Below are positions 46,504-59,500 of a DNA stretch of 64,000 nucleotides, piece by piece (position 1 is the stretch's first letter; each line of letters starts with the position of its first letter). Origin of the DNA: Stropharia rugosoannulata (taxonomy: Eukaryota; Basidiomycota; Agaricomycetes; Agaricales; Strophariaceae). The notes beneath the pieces are model-generated. The model did not search any database. It saw nothing but the letters and a program-made list of their open reading frames with translations, and was not told the origin of the DNA. Made by a program: the position numbers and the translations under genes. The stretch spans positions 3,224,001-3,288,000 of the forward strand of contig JANCIK010000001.1 in the NCBI GenBank assembly GCA_028532985.1. The letters run 5' to 3'.

Positions 46504-49500
46504 ATGGACCTCAACATCAAATACATCCCTAACGAAGTCAACAACTGGGAAGTAACACGGGCCGTTGCGGCTATTATACATTCCGAAAGCTTTTCGCCCA
46601 GAAGAGACGATGGAAGGCTCCTCAACTTTCAAGTACAACTGAACGACAGTCCTGCAGGAGGTATTCGAAATGACGGAACCGGCGTACTCACTCTACCAAG
46701 CGAGGAACTTGCGACAAAGTTTCTCTCCTTCATTGTAGCGGAGCCTGTCCGAATCAAATCTAGGAAGCTCAAGTTCTATAGGAGCAACAAAGCCCCCAGT
46801 CGAGCACTGGTCGAGACTCTGAGGAAAACCCCGTACATCAACCCTGATGTCGAAGAAGCACGCCATGACAAGATACAAGCGTTAAGGGACCAGATCCGTA
46901 TTGACACAGTACAGTTCGGTATCTTTTATCGACCTCGATACCCTCGAAATGGTGAAGAGCCTCTCTGTTCACGGGCATTTTCTATTGAGTGGGAACAGAA
47001 TTTCATCAATGAAGGCACTGCGTGGCTCAAATATGATTACGACCATAAAGTCATCCGCATCACTGTGAGTCGTTATTTCGACTTCCAATTCAAATCATCT
47101 AGACGGTGTCTTCATCTTACAGCTTGGAGACCCGCTGAAAAAACAATCTGGATATACAATTTCGATCAGCTTTTCAAGCATCAGTAAGATTGGTATAGGA
47201 TATGATGGAAAACCATGTCAGTTGATTCACTACAGTGTTTTAACTTTTGACTTAGCGTCTGACCTTCTGTGCAGACATTTGCTTCGATACAATTGTTCCC
47301 CCAGAATTGGAAGAAATTCAATTTCATCGTGCAAAAACCGGAGATAGACGAGTCGACGATCGTAAATTCAAACTTCGTGTGGGTTCTATTCATGAAGGAC
47401 ATGCCATTGTGGCACCCTATTGCTCTAGCCTTCGCCTTCTTCTTTGCGATAACCCATATATGGATGACATCGACATGTTCATGCGATTATATGAAATAGC
47501 TGGTTTGTCAAAAAGCTTAATCATCGACTGCAGACGCAAGGGCTTTGGACAAATCGAGGCATACCGCTGTGGCTTTTTTGAATCAAAGCGGCTCCATAAA
47601 CTTCACAGAAAATTAAGCAGCTTTGAATGGCCCATTGCATTTCAGCTCGAATCATTGCTTCGCAACGCTCTCTTACACACCGGCGACATTGACGAATTAC
47701 ATCCCAAGATTACCGCGTTAACTGCAAAGCGGTCCAGGTACAGTTCCGAATTTGTGGGGGAGCTGCTCAAACGTTACAACGACGCTTTACAGTTGCGTTC
47801 ACCTAGGGAGTCTCCCTCGGCATGCTTCGATAGAGTGCGAGATCAATTTGAATATTCGCCTCTAGACAATGCTTTCCGCTGTTATCACATAACATTCACC
47901 CCGACTCGTATGATTTTGGAGGGACCTTATGCGTCTCAGTCCAACCGTGTCATACGGCAATATCCAGGGTACGAAGATCATTTCATCCGAGTGGACTTCC
48001 GGGATGAAGATCGGCTTCAGTATCGCTGGGCAAGAGAAGTCGATGGGGCACCATTTCTTCAAGAGCGCGTTGGGAGAACTCTCAAAGAAGGGTTTTCGCT
48101 TGCTGGGCGTTCATTCGAATTCTTGGCATATTCTAATTCAGCACTTCGAACACATGCTGTGTGGTTTGTTAATCCATTTCAATTTAAACCTGCAGGGCAC
48201 AAGGAATGCATGGATGTCAATGCCGAAAGCATTCGAGACTCTTTGGGGGATTTCAAAGGAACGAATCTCCTTCGCCGGCCTGCCAAATACGCCGCCCGTC
48301 TGGCCCAGGCATTTACCGCTACAGATCCCTCCGTTAATATACATGAACATGAATGGGAAGAAGTAAAAGATCTTGGAAAACTTCCTTACCTATTTACCGA
48401 TGGTGTTGGCTGCATTTCTAAAGAACTTGGAAACCGCATTTGGGAAAAGCTATGTGAGACCAAACGAAATCCTGAGAGGCTTATACAGCCATCCGCGGTG
48501 TGTATTATGAATCAAAGATTAATGTGCTTTTCTCAATTACCACAGTATATGATCAGGTTTTTGGGGTACAAAGGTGTCGTAACAGTCAACCCTTTTCTGG
48601 ATGAACATAGAGATGGGATTCATATGCAACTGCGCCCATCAATGGGGAAGTTCCGGGCAAAGGAAGCTGATAGTAAAAATGCGCCTCTCGAAATTGCTCA
48701 AGCCTTCGAATATCCAGGAACATGTTATCTCTATCGGTCAGTGAATTAATTGAGATTGTTCTTCTCTAGTCTCATAGTGAAAGTAGATCACTGGTTATGC
48801 TTCTAGAATGTGTAGGCGTCCGAAGAGATGCATTCCAAGAGTTGCAAGACATGGCCGTCGCAGATGCAAAAACCATGGACGATTCCATACGGGGGTTCTG
48901 TTCCGTCTTGAGAGCAAACCGTCATGGCTCAGCCTACCGACTTCCAGAGATTCTTTCTCGTCTCCAAACTCAGTACCACATGGATTTCTCTTCGGATAAA
49001 GGGAACACTGTCGCGGTTGACAACCCTTTCTTGCGACAACTCCGGCAAGTATCAATGAATGATATTTTACGAGATATGAAGCATGGAGCTCGGATACCCG
49101 TCCCAGACAGCTACCTGCTTGTTGGTGTAGCTGATGAGGGGCCTGCGTGGGTCCACGAGCCTGGATTCGAGGACGTGTATTGTTTGAAAGCCGGCGAAAT
49201 TTACGGTAAGATTTCATTGCATACAACGTAGATTGCATATGAAATGGTGCTTACTATTCATCAGTTTGCATACAACGGTCCAGTGAGACTGAGCCAATTT
49301 GGCTTGAAGGCAATGCAAGTATATCTAGGAGCCCAGTAACGCACCCAGGCGATGGTTGTGTCACATTTTACTCAGCGCCATGTTTTTACTAAACAACATT
49401 ACGTTCAGTACAACGTGTCCGTGCCATCGGAAAACCTCCTGCAGGCAAAAGGTGCCTTTTTGCACATCTCAAAAATGTTGTTGTTATGCCCTCTATCGGT

Positions 49501-50866
49501 ACGTATTTCTCAAAATACCGATACTTTTTTTTTTATAGCTACAACTACATTGCTGACCTATATATTTCCTCTTTTCTAGGTGAACGATCCTTAGCCTCTT
49601 GCCTGGGTGGTGGCGATGTAGATGGGTATGTCGATTTTAAATTTAAGGAAATATAGATTCCATGCTTATTCCGGACTTGCAGCGATTTATTCTCTGTGAT
49701 ATGTTATAGTCCTCTTCTGCTTAATTCAGATCAAGAGCCAGCAACATACACACCACTTCCAGAGAAGGACCTGGGGAGGGACAGCCATGTGGGTGACATA
49801 TGCGATTTTATCGTGGAGTACATCCAGTCAGATCTTTTGGTACGTGTTTAATTGATTATTCCAGAGTCATGATGCTGTAATAACTTAAAACCTGGTAGGG
49901 TTTATTATCTGTAAGATTACTTATCATAGCAGGTGCGCGTATACATTAGTATAAGCATAGTACTATATTAACTTTCGGTTGCATTGCCATTGCAGATCAA
50001 TCATCAGTGCGTTTGCTTTTGCCTAACTACTTCTGACAATTTCTAATGTTCTGTTCATCAGGAGGGAATGTTTGATCGTGACTGTATCTTTCTTGCTGAA
50101 CTATGTTCCCATGTGGGTTAAGACAATTCTGATCGAGTTAACATACTCAATGGATTTATAGGCGGTGGATTATCAAAAGCTAGGAACTCCTCCAGAAATT
50201 GACAACGACCGACTACCTCGAACGCTCATCCGTTGCAAACCTGATTGGCACGCAGCAGAAATTGTTGATGCGCGGAGCACTGACTTCTATATGTCTACGA
50301 AGGCTCTAGGATATCTTTATCGTTCGATTGAAATTGTTGAGAAATTCGACGTTCCGACAGGCATCGTGCCTGCTGTGGACCCACTTTGCGACCCCATCTC
50401 GCGCGTTCTGCTTGCCGATGTTCAATTACATTTGGGTCCATCCTCATTTGTCGATTCATACAACTCATCCAACCTCCTGAAGATATATCGGAGATACGTA
50501 GAAGAATTACGATATATCTGCGCAACGCATACTCTTTCTAACGCCCCGGGAGTCAGGCTCCTTGAAACAGAAGTCGTTGTTGGTACAATCCTTGCCCATT
50601 GCTCCCAGGTCAGATGGAGGAGGGAGCGCACGTACAGAATGAGGCTTCATGCAGGGAACCTTGTACATAACATCCAGAAGAGTTTATTCGGAAACACCGG
50701 AGCAGAGACGCGCATGGAGCTTATTGAAGCGCTTGAGCTTTGCTGGGCTGCTTGGGACCTCAGTCTTCGCCGAGCCAAAGAATTTGGCGCCCAAAGCTTT
50801 GGATTGATTGCGTTGGGGGCTCTCTTCGATTGTTTGGACAAATTGAATTCCGACGTGACTTTTTAA
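46504..50866 (+). CDS. RNA-silencing RNA-dependent RNA polymerase
   Basis: Starts at the ATG at 46504 (exon 1 to 47064) and runs through about ten exons to the TAA at 50864-50866, giving roughly 1,180 residues. Landmarks of cellular RdRPs (QDE-1/Rdp1/RDR family) are 'LPYLFTDGVGCISKELG', 'PSAVCIMNQRLMCFSQLPQY', 'RGFCSVLRANR', 'ARIPVPDSYLLVGVADEGPA' and the catalytic DbDGD loop 'CLGGGDVDGD', followed by 'LGRDSHVGDICDFIVEYIQSD' and 'DQSSEGMFDRDC'. The DVDGD motif is split by a 57-bp intron (49626-49682) after the first Gly. The enzyme makes double-stranded RNA for Dicer, in quelling-type or meiotic silencing. The upstream in-frame codons before 46504 lack an ATG. Agaricomycetes have several RdRP paralogues, and which clade this belongs to cannot be told here. 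Confidence 0.92.
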
Positions 50867-51276
50867 CTTGAAATATCATCCGCACGGCGTACATAGGCTA
50901 CGCATGGCTTCATTCCGCTTTCTATTATTCGGATTTAGGTTGGATTTGGCTCATTTCCAGTTCATTTCCTGTACGTATGTCTGACATTACAACGAAAATT
51001 TTATTATCACCGTGACTCGCACTTGGTGAGCTCACTATCAAGGGACTCCTCCAAGTCTTCAGATCTTCAGAGCGGATTCCGGAACCGCCTGAAATGGAGT
51101 CATCACGTGAGTCATGGCAGCAAGTGCCACTACCGCCGACGGGCCGCGGTCGGAGCCGGGGCTCTCCCAGATACCAAAGACCACAAATTGGCGAAGGTTT
51201 TGGATGAAGGAGTATTCTGTCACCCTTCCTGTCATCCTTGAACAAATAATAAACTACCAGCTACCAATAAAACATA
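50867..51276. other. Intergenic between RdRP and R3H genes
   Basis: About 410 bp that must hold the RdRP 3' UTR and the promoter of the R3H-protein gene. No feature recognised. Confidence 0.5.
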
Positions 51277-52741
51277 ATGGCTACCGACGGTAGTGCCCCT
51301 GTTCTATCATTTCCTGCCATTCTGCGCAACCCCGGACTCACCAATCGGTATGCGCATCTTCATGGGACGTCGGAGAAGACCATTCCCAAGCATCGCTCGG
51401 CGACTTTTACATCCTCAAAGCGATTCAGGGACCAAAATGAAGGGAAACGATGGCTGAGGCGGAAAGATAACGGTTAGTTCTGCGCTTTTGGACAAGATTG
51501 CAGGCTTACAATGCCGTATCTTATCTACGCAGCACACTTCGTCGGAAACCCACATATCGTTGCTGCAACAAAGAAAGACTACCTTTTATCTATTCCTCAT
51601 GTACAATCTACATTTCCTGAGCCTTTACCGCCTTTCCTGCCTCGTAGCGTGAAACTTCCAACTGCGCCCAATCTTCCCGTCACGGATCCAACTTCAGCAA
51701 ATGCTGGGCGATTTTCGCTCAGCCTGAAGGGTATGCGGAGGGACTTGCGCAGAGCAGGGGGAAGAGCTCAAGCTCTAGTTCGTGATGTAGAGACCGAAAT
51801 GCTTCAGTGGTTGACAATTGGTGGCACAATACTATCACCGGACGAACAAGGCGGGGGGAACGCTGGCCTGAATGGAATGGGCACTCCCGTCGGAGGAACT
51901 GGAACAATATTCGAGGTCTCGCGAACCCCACTACAGCTCGTTTGGCGCATCTCAGACGATGCATTTGCGAGATACGTCGTTCACTGCTGTGCGCGGTATC
52001 ATGAAATTGTCAGCTTCAGTAAGGACGGATGCCAATCTTTAATTTGCAGCCAGTTCTGACATATGAACAGGCAAGGGAGCGGCAGACGAGCGTCTGACAT
52101 ATCTCCTGCGTCCCAATGTGACCCGTCCAGATCGTCGTGCCCTGAATACGCTGGAAACACCGCCTGTAACAGATATCGACTATTCGTCTACTCCAGAGAC
52201 AGAGGACGGCATCGAGTCAGACTTTGTTTCTGACCACGAACTGGAAATGGAAGGGGACCAGGACAATTGGAGGGGAGGCCTGGGAGCTATAGCTGAATCG
52301 CCCACTCCTTCTGTCAGTGGCGCACTCTCAGCCGGCGAAGAAGAGGCATGGTCCCAGGTGGAGGACTTTTCCGACGCCGACGACTTCGAGTCCGGCTCCG
52401 ATTTTGGCAGTGCGAGCATCGAGATCATTGAGCCTCGACTAGCAGCGCTATCTCTGAAGGCCCCTTTTGCGGGGGCGCTAGTGGAAGAAGCAGGTCATGA
52501 AGGAACCCCAGATTCGAATAACAATTTTGACCCAGATCGCACCTTAACTGAAGCACAGTCACCACTACGTAACGGGGATAGCTTCCCTCGCAGTCGGGAG
52601 TGGACCAGCGCCTTGCGTACAACTTCGCCATCCAGATCACCCATTCGTACACGGTCTCGACGCCGCCGACACGCAAAGAACCGGGCTTTGCGCGCTCATG
52701 TTTCTGATGGCAAGAGCTTCTATGAATACTTATTCATGTAG
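51277..52741 (+). CDS. R3H-domain protein with R3H-associated N-terminal region
   Basis: Exons 51277-51472, 51533-52018 and 52071-52741 give 450 residues. The segment 'FARYVVHCCARYHEIVSFSK' has the Arg-x3-His spacing and trailing Ser of an R3H single-stranded nucleic-acid-binding domain, about residues 215-235. The N-terminal 'RFRDQNEGKRWLRRKDNAHF' and following 'GNPHIVAATKKDYLL' resemble the R3H-associated N-terminal domain of fungal proteins. After the R3H domain come an acidic, Ser/Asp-rich stretch and a basic C-terminus ('RSPIRTRSRRRRHAKNR') that could be a nuclear signal. Function unknown; an RNA-linked role is likely from the domain alone. Confidence 0.72.
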
Positions 52742-53190
52742 TCTATTTCGGCCCTCACGGTGCTTGTATGATATCTTTGCTGCTGATAATGGCTTCTGTA
52801 TGATTAGGATGTAGTTAGTTGCTTTGACCAGCGCGAATAATCACGCGCAAGCGTAACTCTATAAATGTACATAGGAGAGCCAAATGGAGATGTAACAAAC
52901 ATTGTGTAGTGCGTTTCCACCGACTCTGGAAATTTCTACTTTGTCGTGCATATATAATAGGCTTGTCATAGACTGCGTTTTGTGTTCAAACAGGTAAATA
53001 AAATGAGGTATTATTACGTAAATCGATGTGAATATCATTGCACTGGAAGTATGTATAAACTTATCTTATTTATTCTTGAATGCAGTCTTTGACATGTGGT
53101 GCCTCCTCGGCATGAATGATGATGAATGCTCACGAATCTGGGAAGAGGAATGTAATACATGTCTTCCCTTTTTTCCAAACTGCTACCCCC
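52742..53190. other. Intergenic region
   Basis: 3' flank of the R3H gene and promoter of the glycosyltransferase gene. AT-rich, without a recognised feature. Confidence 0.5.
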
Positions 53191-54961
53191 ATGGCCATAG
53201 TAGGATACCGCCGCGTGCTCGTGCTCGCAGCGCTCCTTCTATTCCTCTATATACTGGCTGTGGTGCACTTCGGCATCGCATCACCCACTTTGAGAGCGTT
53301 CAACCCGGGTGCTTACTACAACTACAGCAGCAGTATATGCAGTGTTGGTCTGCCGTCGGAACACGACAAGTCTACGGCTGTCCTTGGGCGGCCGACCGCA
53401 AGGTTTCGAGGTATGTGCAGATGAAGTGTCCGCCGGGGATGCGTCGACGATTTGTGTTGCCATCCAGGAAGAGTCGTGACTCAAATAGGACTTTGCAGAT
53501 AACTTGAGGAACGAGACGCACTATATAACAAGTTGGGCAGTTGCAGGGTTTAGTAAGTTGTGGGGAGTTCTGCAGTGAAGGACATAAGGCTGATTGATGT
53601 ATTCAGCGAACCAGTTCATGAACCATGTCAGTATTATCTCGCAATGCTTGGTTCCGGCAGCTCATATCATCTTGTTGATGTCGTCTGCAGGCCAACATGA
53701 TTTATCTGGCACTTCTCACCAACCGTATTCCCATCGTCGCGCCGTTTACACCAACATCCCACATAGGTAAGTTGTGTGCGCTGCCCGATTCGCATCTACG
53801 CATCTTCAATTGGTACAACAGATGTCGATCCCGGAATGCTTTCGTTCGGAGATGTATACGACCTTGAGTACCTTCGCCAAAAACTGCAGATCCCGATCCT
53901 TGAATGGCGAGATGTAAAAATATTACCGGACGCGCACGACTTACACCCTTCCTCTGAGGTAGAAGACATCGGGTGCTGGACCACAACGCCGGAGAACAGG
54001 AAGGGTGTACCGGAACCAGCGCGACTCGTGCAGTACCTCGGGATAGACGCATCCTACACACGGCTCCCCATATCTACGCGACTCGCAGGCGCGGACCCCC
54101 AAGAAGAGATATTCGTCGTATTTTCGCAGCTTGCAGCCACTATATTTCCTGACAAACCGGTAGTGCGCGCAGAGAAGCTGAAGGTGCTCCAAGCTTCCAG
54201 AGAGCACAAGCATAATAAGACGCCTGACGGGCGCGTTGCGTGCTTTGAGTCGCTGTACTATGCGAGCTCTGGGGTGCGCGCTTTCGAGTGGGAGCAGTCG
54301 TGGTCTCCGGCGTGGCAGACTGTCGGCAAGCATCTAGTGTACACGGACCGAATGAAGCAGCTCGGTCGCGAATACTTGCGTCTAGCATTTGACCTGGAAG
54401 GTTCCGAAGCGGAAGTACCACCTGTAATTTTTTCTTCTGAGAAATGCTGTCGTATTACTTAAGAGTCTCTTCATTTCCCCATAGTTTATCGCGGTTCATA
54501 TTCGACATGGCGATTTCCGGAGCCACTGCACCGATGATACGGACAAGGAAGTAGTAGACTGTTTTCAGCCTATAGCATCATACGTCGACCATGTCGAGGC
54601 TATCAAGAGAAAATGGTTAGAAAAGAGCAATTTAACTGTGAACAATGTTATAGTCATGTCGGGTGAGGAATTTGCATACCTAATCATTTCTATTAGCTTG
54701 ATGATTTTCGCAGATGACGAATCGCCTGCATTTTGGGACGATGTCAGCAAGCTCGGGTGGTCGTTCACGAACCACACGGAAGAGCAGACGGGCGAGCGAC
54801 TAGGCCAATGGTACCCGACTATTATTGACACAGTCATACAAAGTCTCGCTGTTGGACATGTTGGCACGACAAGTTCCACGTTTACGCTCGTGGGTGCTAA
54901 AAGGGTGTCTGATTGGAATGGGGGATTTACTAGTGACTTGAGGTCATGGGTGTCAAAGTAA
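53191..54961 (+). CDS. O-fucosyltransferase-like type II membrane glycosyltransferase
   Basis: Seven exons (53191-53410, 53499-53552, 53607-53626, 53691-53766, 53822-54423, 54485-54662, 54714-54961) give 465 residues. A single N-terminal membrane anchor ('VLVLAALLLFLYILAVVHFG', about residues 9-29) precedes the lumenal domain, as in Golgi enzymes. The sequence 'TNQFMNHANMIYLALLTNR' corresponds to the GDP-fucose protein O-fucosyltransferase N-terminal loop, and 'FIAVHIRHGDF' is the peptide-O-fucosyltransferase HxRxGDF motif. The C-terminal part has 'MSDDESPAFWDDVSKLGW' and 'TSSTFTLVG'. This GT family is common in mushrooms, where no acceptor protein has been defined as far as I know. Exon 3 is only 20 nt, and both its splice sites are canonical. 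Confidence 0.8.
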
Positions 54962-55683
54962 ACGGTGTCGTCTTTGTTCCTACTTTTGACATACTTATTT
55001 TTGTATTCAAGCAGTGTACGTTTACCTATAATAAAACGATCTGAGATGCGCGCTGCATAATCTGATCCTGCTGTAGCTTGTAAATGTTCCGTTTGCTGTT
55101 GAAGAGCGTCCAACTTACTGAAAGTTATTGTTGCTGTGGTCAAGTGGGTTTTGCGCGTAGGTGACCTCTGACGGGCGATATGACGCCACATGGAATGCGA
55201 AACGCAAAGCCTCGAATGGCCTTAGACTCCTGTGGCGGCGCGGCAACGCTCGATGATCAGAGACACAAACGACACACACAACGCAAGGCGACGCTACACT
55301 GCATTCTGCGTCTTGTGGTGATTGCTTTCATCATTTGCTATGGAAGCTATTTCGTCGCACACGAGCCGCTCGCCGTGGCCTCATCTCTGTCTACAGAGGC
55401 CGACTTGAGATTGCTGCATCGGCGAGGATGTGGAGGTGTCTGCAGATCGGATGGGGGGACAATAGAGATGAGAAATGAGGCGGAGGCATAATCGAGCCGG
55501 ATGCGCGGCCGTGCCAAATTAGGACAAGGACTGATCGCGCCAAGCATATACAGACGGTTTCTACTTCCACGTCCATTTTATCTTTATCGCTCCCCCTGCT
55601 GGTTGCCCCTCCTTTGCATGTCGCTCCTTCCCTTTGGCAGCGCCCCACTACCCATTGTCGACGAAAAATCCTTTCTGGCACGC
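54962..55683. other. Intergenic; possible small upstream ORF
   Basis: A plus-strand frame at 55180-55491 has a hydrophobic stretch ('LHCILRLVVIAFIICYGSYF') but no recognisable family. It could be a small membrane protein or an upstream exon of the glutaredoxin-like gene. It is not called as a gene. Confidence 0.35.
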
Positions 55684-56514
55684 ATGCCCTTCCCCACCAG
55701 CATACTCGCCCTCTTGCACCCCCGCAAGTCCAAACAGCGCACCACCCTCCTCGCCCTCCTCTTCCTTGTCTGTCTCAGCACCTACATTTTCGTTGCAAAT
55801 AGTGCATCCCTGTCCCCGGCATTTGCCCTGCGACGCGCAGAGACAGCTCATGACCAGCTGGCCCTCGCACTCGAGAACATCCAGACAGCGCGCCTGGCAG
55901 ATGTCCACAACAAACACGCCTCAAAAAGACCACATAACCACATAAAGGCGTCCATAAAGCTGGATCGTGCACAGGAGCTCGCAGCAGTCACATCCTTCCT
56001 CGCAAGTCTGCCGCAAAATGTCATTCCGCCCTCAGTGGACCCCTCAGTACCTATTGATCCTCAACTGGTGCTAGACTTTGATACGCGGAGTTCGCGTGCT
56101 CAGGATGAAGTGCTAGCTATGGCTGAGGATGTGTGGATGAGGAACCCTGTGTTTCTATACTCCAAGGTGGGTTGCTAAGGTCGGACTGCAAACTTGCTTA
56201 TTCTTATCACCAACCCGGTATCATAGGTCTATTCGCCTCCATCCCGTGAAATAAAGAGCATACTGTCCAACTTTTACCTGCGGCCACCTCCAACAATTAT
56301 TGACGTCGACCTTCGTGAAGACGCTGAGATCCTCACGCCCATGTTGAGGAGGCTGACAGGATTCTCAGAGTTGCCGCTGCTCATCATAGGAGGCAAACCT
56401 ATCGGATCACTACAGGAGGTCCAAGAACTGCATAAAAGTGGTCAGCTCGAGAAAATGATCACGGACGCAGGGGCGCTCATAAATGGCGCCAAGAAGAAGA
56501 AGAACAGAAAGTAA
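55684..56514 (+). CDS. Glutaredoxin-like protein (Grx6/7-type, secretory) lacking the usual catalytic Cys
   Basis: Exons 55684-56166 and 56227-56514 give 256 residues. The chosen start (55684) is followed by a basic stretch and one hydrophobic anchor ('TTLLALLFLVCLSTYIFV', about residues 22-40), the layout of yeast Grx6/Grx7, which sit in the ER/Golgi. The thioredoxin-fold half has 'NPVFLYSKVYSPPSREIKSI', 'PPTIIDVDLREDAEIL', 'GFSELPLLIIGGKPIGSLQE' and 'LHKSGQLEKMI', matching glutaredoxins in order and spacing. At the active site, where the motif would read Cys-Pro-Tyr-Cys/Ser, this protein reads Ser-Pro-Pro-Ser. Without the nucleophilic Cys, normal disulfide reduction is not expected, so it may be a binding or chaperone-like relative. 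An earlier in-frame ATG at 55501 or 55618 could lengthen the N-terminus. Confidence 0.78.
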
Positions 56515-59500
56515 TTTGTTATCTGTTTCTTCAAATACTTAATGCGTCATGATACGGATATTTACGATTTCGACAACGATGTGCGCTGCTCTACACCAAC
56601 TACCTCCACATAACACACGCTCGCTGGATCAAGACTGACTGGAATACTATTACGTCCCACGGAAGGAAGACACCACTCACCCGCACAACCACCGCTATCC
56701 TTGTGCTCATATGAACGGGACTCCTTCCATAATCTGCTTATTTCACTTTGGGTTTTTAATTTCTTTCTTCGTGGCATACCTCTGGGTGCTCCTGTGCTCC
56801 ATCGCTGCTCGATGGGGCCTGTCGAACGAGATCCACCGGCATTTTAGACCTGTTTGGTATTCCTACGTATTTATTTCCACTGCTGCTGCACTCCATATCA
56901 TCTTAGACGTTTAGCATTTGCTCAATTTAGCTTGTACTATACCCACCTGACCCGTGTTGCAATAGCTATCATTGCCAGTGCGCGTCACACCTGCGTATAC
57001 CCACCTCATTTATTCGCACAACCTATACATCGAACCGGATATCACTGTCTGGTGCAGCACTGCAATATAATAATGGGCATGAGTACATTTCATTGACGTA
57101 GACGCGTTAATGGCGTCGTCCTGGCCATTTCGTGAACAGAGTGAACAGCAGTCTATCTCTATCGTACGTGTAACGGTGTATATATCCTCCGATTTTCATC
57201 TAACCATGTCAGCCTTTTCCGGTCACTCTATCACCCAGATAGTGCAGATAGTGTGCAATTATGTAGCAGAAGGTTTTAGCTTTTTTTTCGTGATACTTCG
57301 AGCGTGTATCAGTGCTTCGTGAAGATCATCGACAGTTCAATTCGACGTCAGGCGTTCAGAAGCTTCTCGGGAACGACTCGCCTACTTATTGCCGCCTATT
57401 AGTAATTTGTGGACCACGATAACGGATCAAGCTGATATCTCAGTTTGCGGTCAATCCATTCTGAGAAATGATTGAGCTATAGGCCCATTACTCCCGTTCG
57501 TGCTCAACACTGTAACAGAACTCCGCGGAGACCATAGAAGACTCCCATCGAGCGCATGGTGCAGGCTTTGCATTGGTCAGCCCGACCAGGCAACCATACG
57601 GGCTGTCCATTGCTTCAACACAACTCCACGCCGTGATCTTCGCTTCTACACACCCGTTGGCGAGCCTGAATGTCGGATGAGCGCGTTGGCAGTTTATATG
57701 ATAGCCGCGGCGCGTACGCTCTAGCGCATGGGAGAAACTAGACGGACTGGTGAAGCGGCTCGTCAAAATTGAAGCAGCCGCAGGGCATCCCAACATGCAG
57801 GCACATCGGGGCACTCTGTGCAGTCTCATGCTTGCGACGAAGAAGAAGCAGCAGCAAAGCGTGGCAGGAAAAAGATACCGCACACGCACAGAGTGCAATA
57901 TGCAGCATCTTCTAAGAAGCCTTTCTACTATGTATATATGTAAGTGCCTCCGAAGATTAGCGTCATCAAGAGTTATTGCTGGAGCTGGGATGTTTCGACT
58001 CTCACTTGTTGGTTGTGCCCGTGTCAGGGAAAGCATTTGTTATGATTTTTTAAATAGAGGAAACGCGGACATACGCGACCATACGTGCGTCAGTTCCATT
58101 CATGGCCTTTTCGGCGCGAGCAAGGCGTTTTGCATAGAATAACGAACACCCAACAAGCAGCCCTTGCAGGTCCGACGGAACTTGCAACGGCGGCCGTGTT
58201 ATTGCTCTAACTCTATTCTATTTATAGACTTCGTAATGTACACACTAACTAACTTTGAAATTGTTGTACTAAAATCAGAGCACCATATAGGGTATGTCAT
58301 AAGGGATGACGAGCTCTAGACGCAATAAATTACTGCATAAATTATTTCCCCCAGGTCTCTATGTTTTTTAATCATATGTGTGGAGAAAGGTGGAGAACTG
58401 CTGACAAGGTTTAAACTGCCATACAGGTGGCTCTCTCTCGGATCAACGACTGATACTGTCCATAACATTACAGTACGTACGTACAAATACGGTTGTGCTG
58501 GCGTGAGTAAGTCATTATCGTAAGTGTGTATACACTCGGTACTTGGCCGGAACCGTTCCCATCTCACCTGCGGCTGCCAGGTTGCACAAAAATTCAAATA
58601 GACTGTGATTTGAATGCCCTCACACGTCATCTGTACCCTCAGGGTTCGGTGTGAAGATACAGTATGTGCATACATACAGACCTTCCTCCCCTTCACTTAT
58701 GGTACGTATTTCAAAAGCTAAACCTCTCATTACCTCTTCAATTTAATTTTAAAGTTCAGCGTTTTTTTTATAAATCCGGGAGTCATCTAGTTACAGGCAT
58801 ACAATTGTAACCTGATTGTTTCGACTGCGGTGTTGCCCTTTCAAGCCAGTATAGTAGTCAATCGCTTTTTCTATTTATGCGGTCATTTAACCAAATATGG
58901 CTTAAACGGAGGCTGATGCGCCACTGTACAAGCACTGCAACGGGCGCTTATTTATTTAGGTGAGCATAAACCGCTAACGGCTCTCTGTTGAATGAGTACT
59001 TCCTTTACTTACTTAGTAGAGAAACAAACTCACAGTGCATCGACCAATATTCACCTAATGTGGCAGTTTGTATGTAGCCAACAATTATGTCCGAATGAGG
59101 CCAAGTTCTTGTAATCAATTAGGATGACTGAAAAGGAAGCGCACGCGATGTATCGGGCGCGGAGTGCGTTACATTCTGCGAAGGAAATAAGAAACGATTT
59201 ATCAAGTTGCGACAAGGTTGCTAACTTCAACATTAAGTAGCTTGACGTTACTACTACTAGGCAGGTCTATGTATAATGCGAATTTGTTACAAAGTGAATT
59301 ATCTATACTTAGTAGTGACCCAACTTCAATGTTTCTGTTAATGTTTTCTGTAGGATTAAGTGAATCGTAGCCTTATCATAAACTAGTTAAATATCAAGCA
59401 TGGGCTAGCTCGCTTTTTGCAACCCGATGTCCGGAGTACTTAACCCATATTGACTCAGTGTTGGGCACCTGATGCTGCGCTTAGGTGCTTGGAAGTTGCA

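Noticed and set aside
54565..55191. 208-codon minus-strand frame opposite the O-fucosyltransferase-like gene
   Set aside because: It is antisense to exons 6-7, which have clear splice sites and the HIRHGDF motif; the antisense product has no motif.
57488..58142. Overlapping 182-codon (minus) and 130-codon (plus) open frames
   Set aside because: Composition is biased towards Arg/Cys/Ser, there is no family motif, and both strands are open at once, as expected of a GC-rich patch. Kept only as part of the intergenic note.
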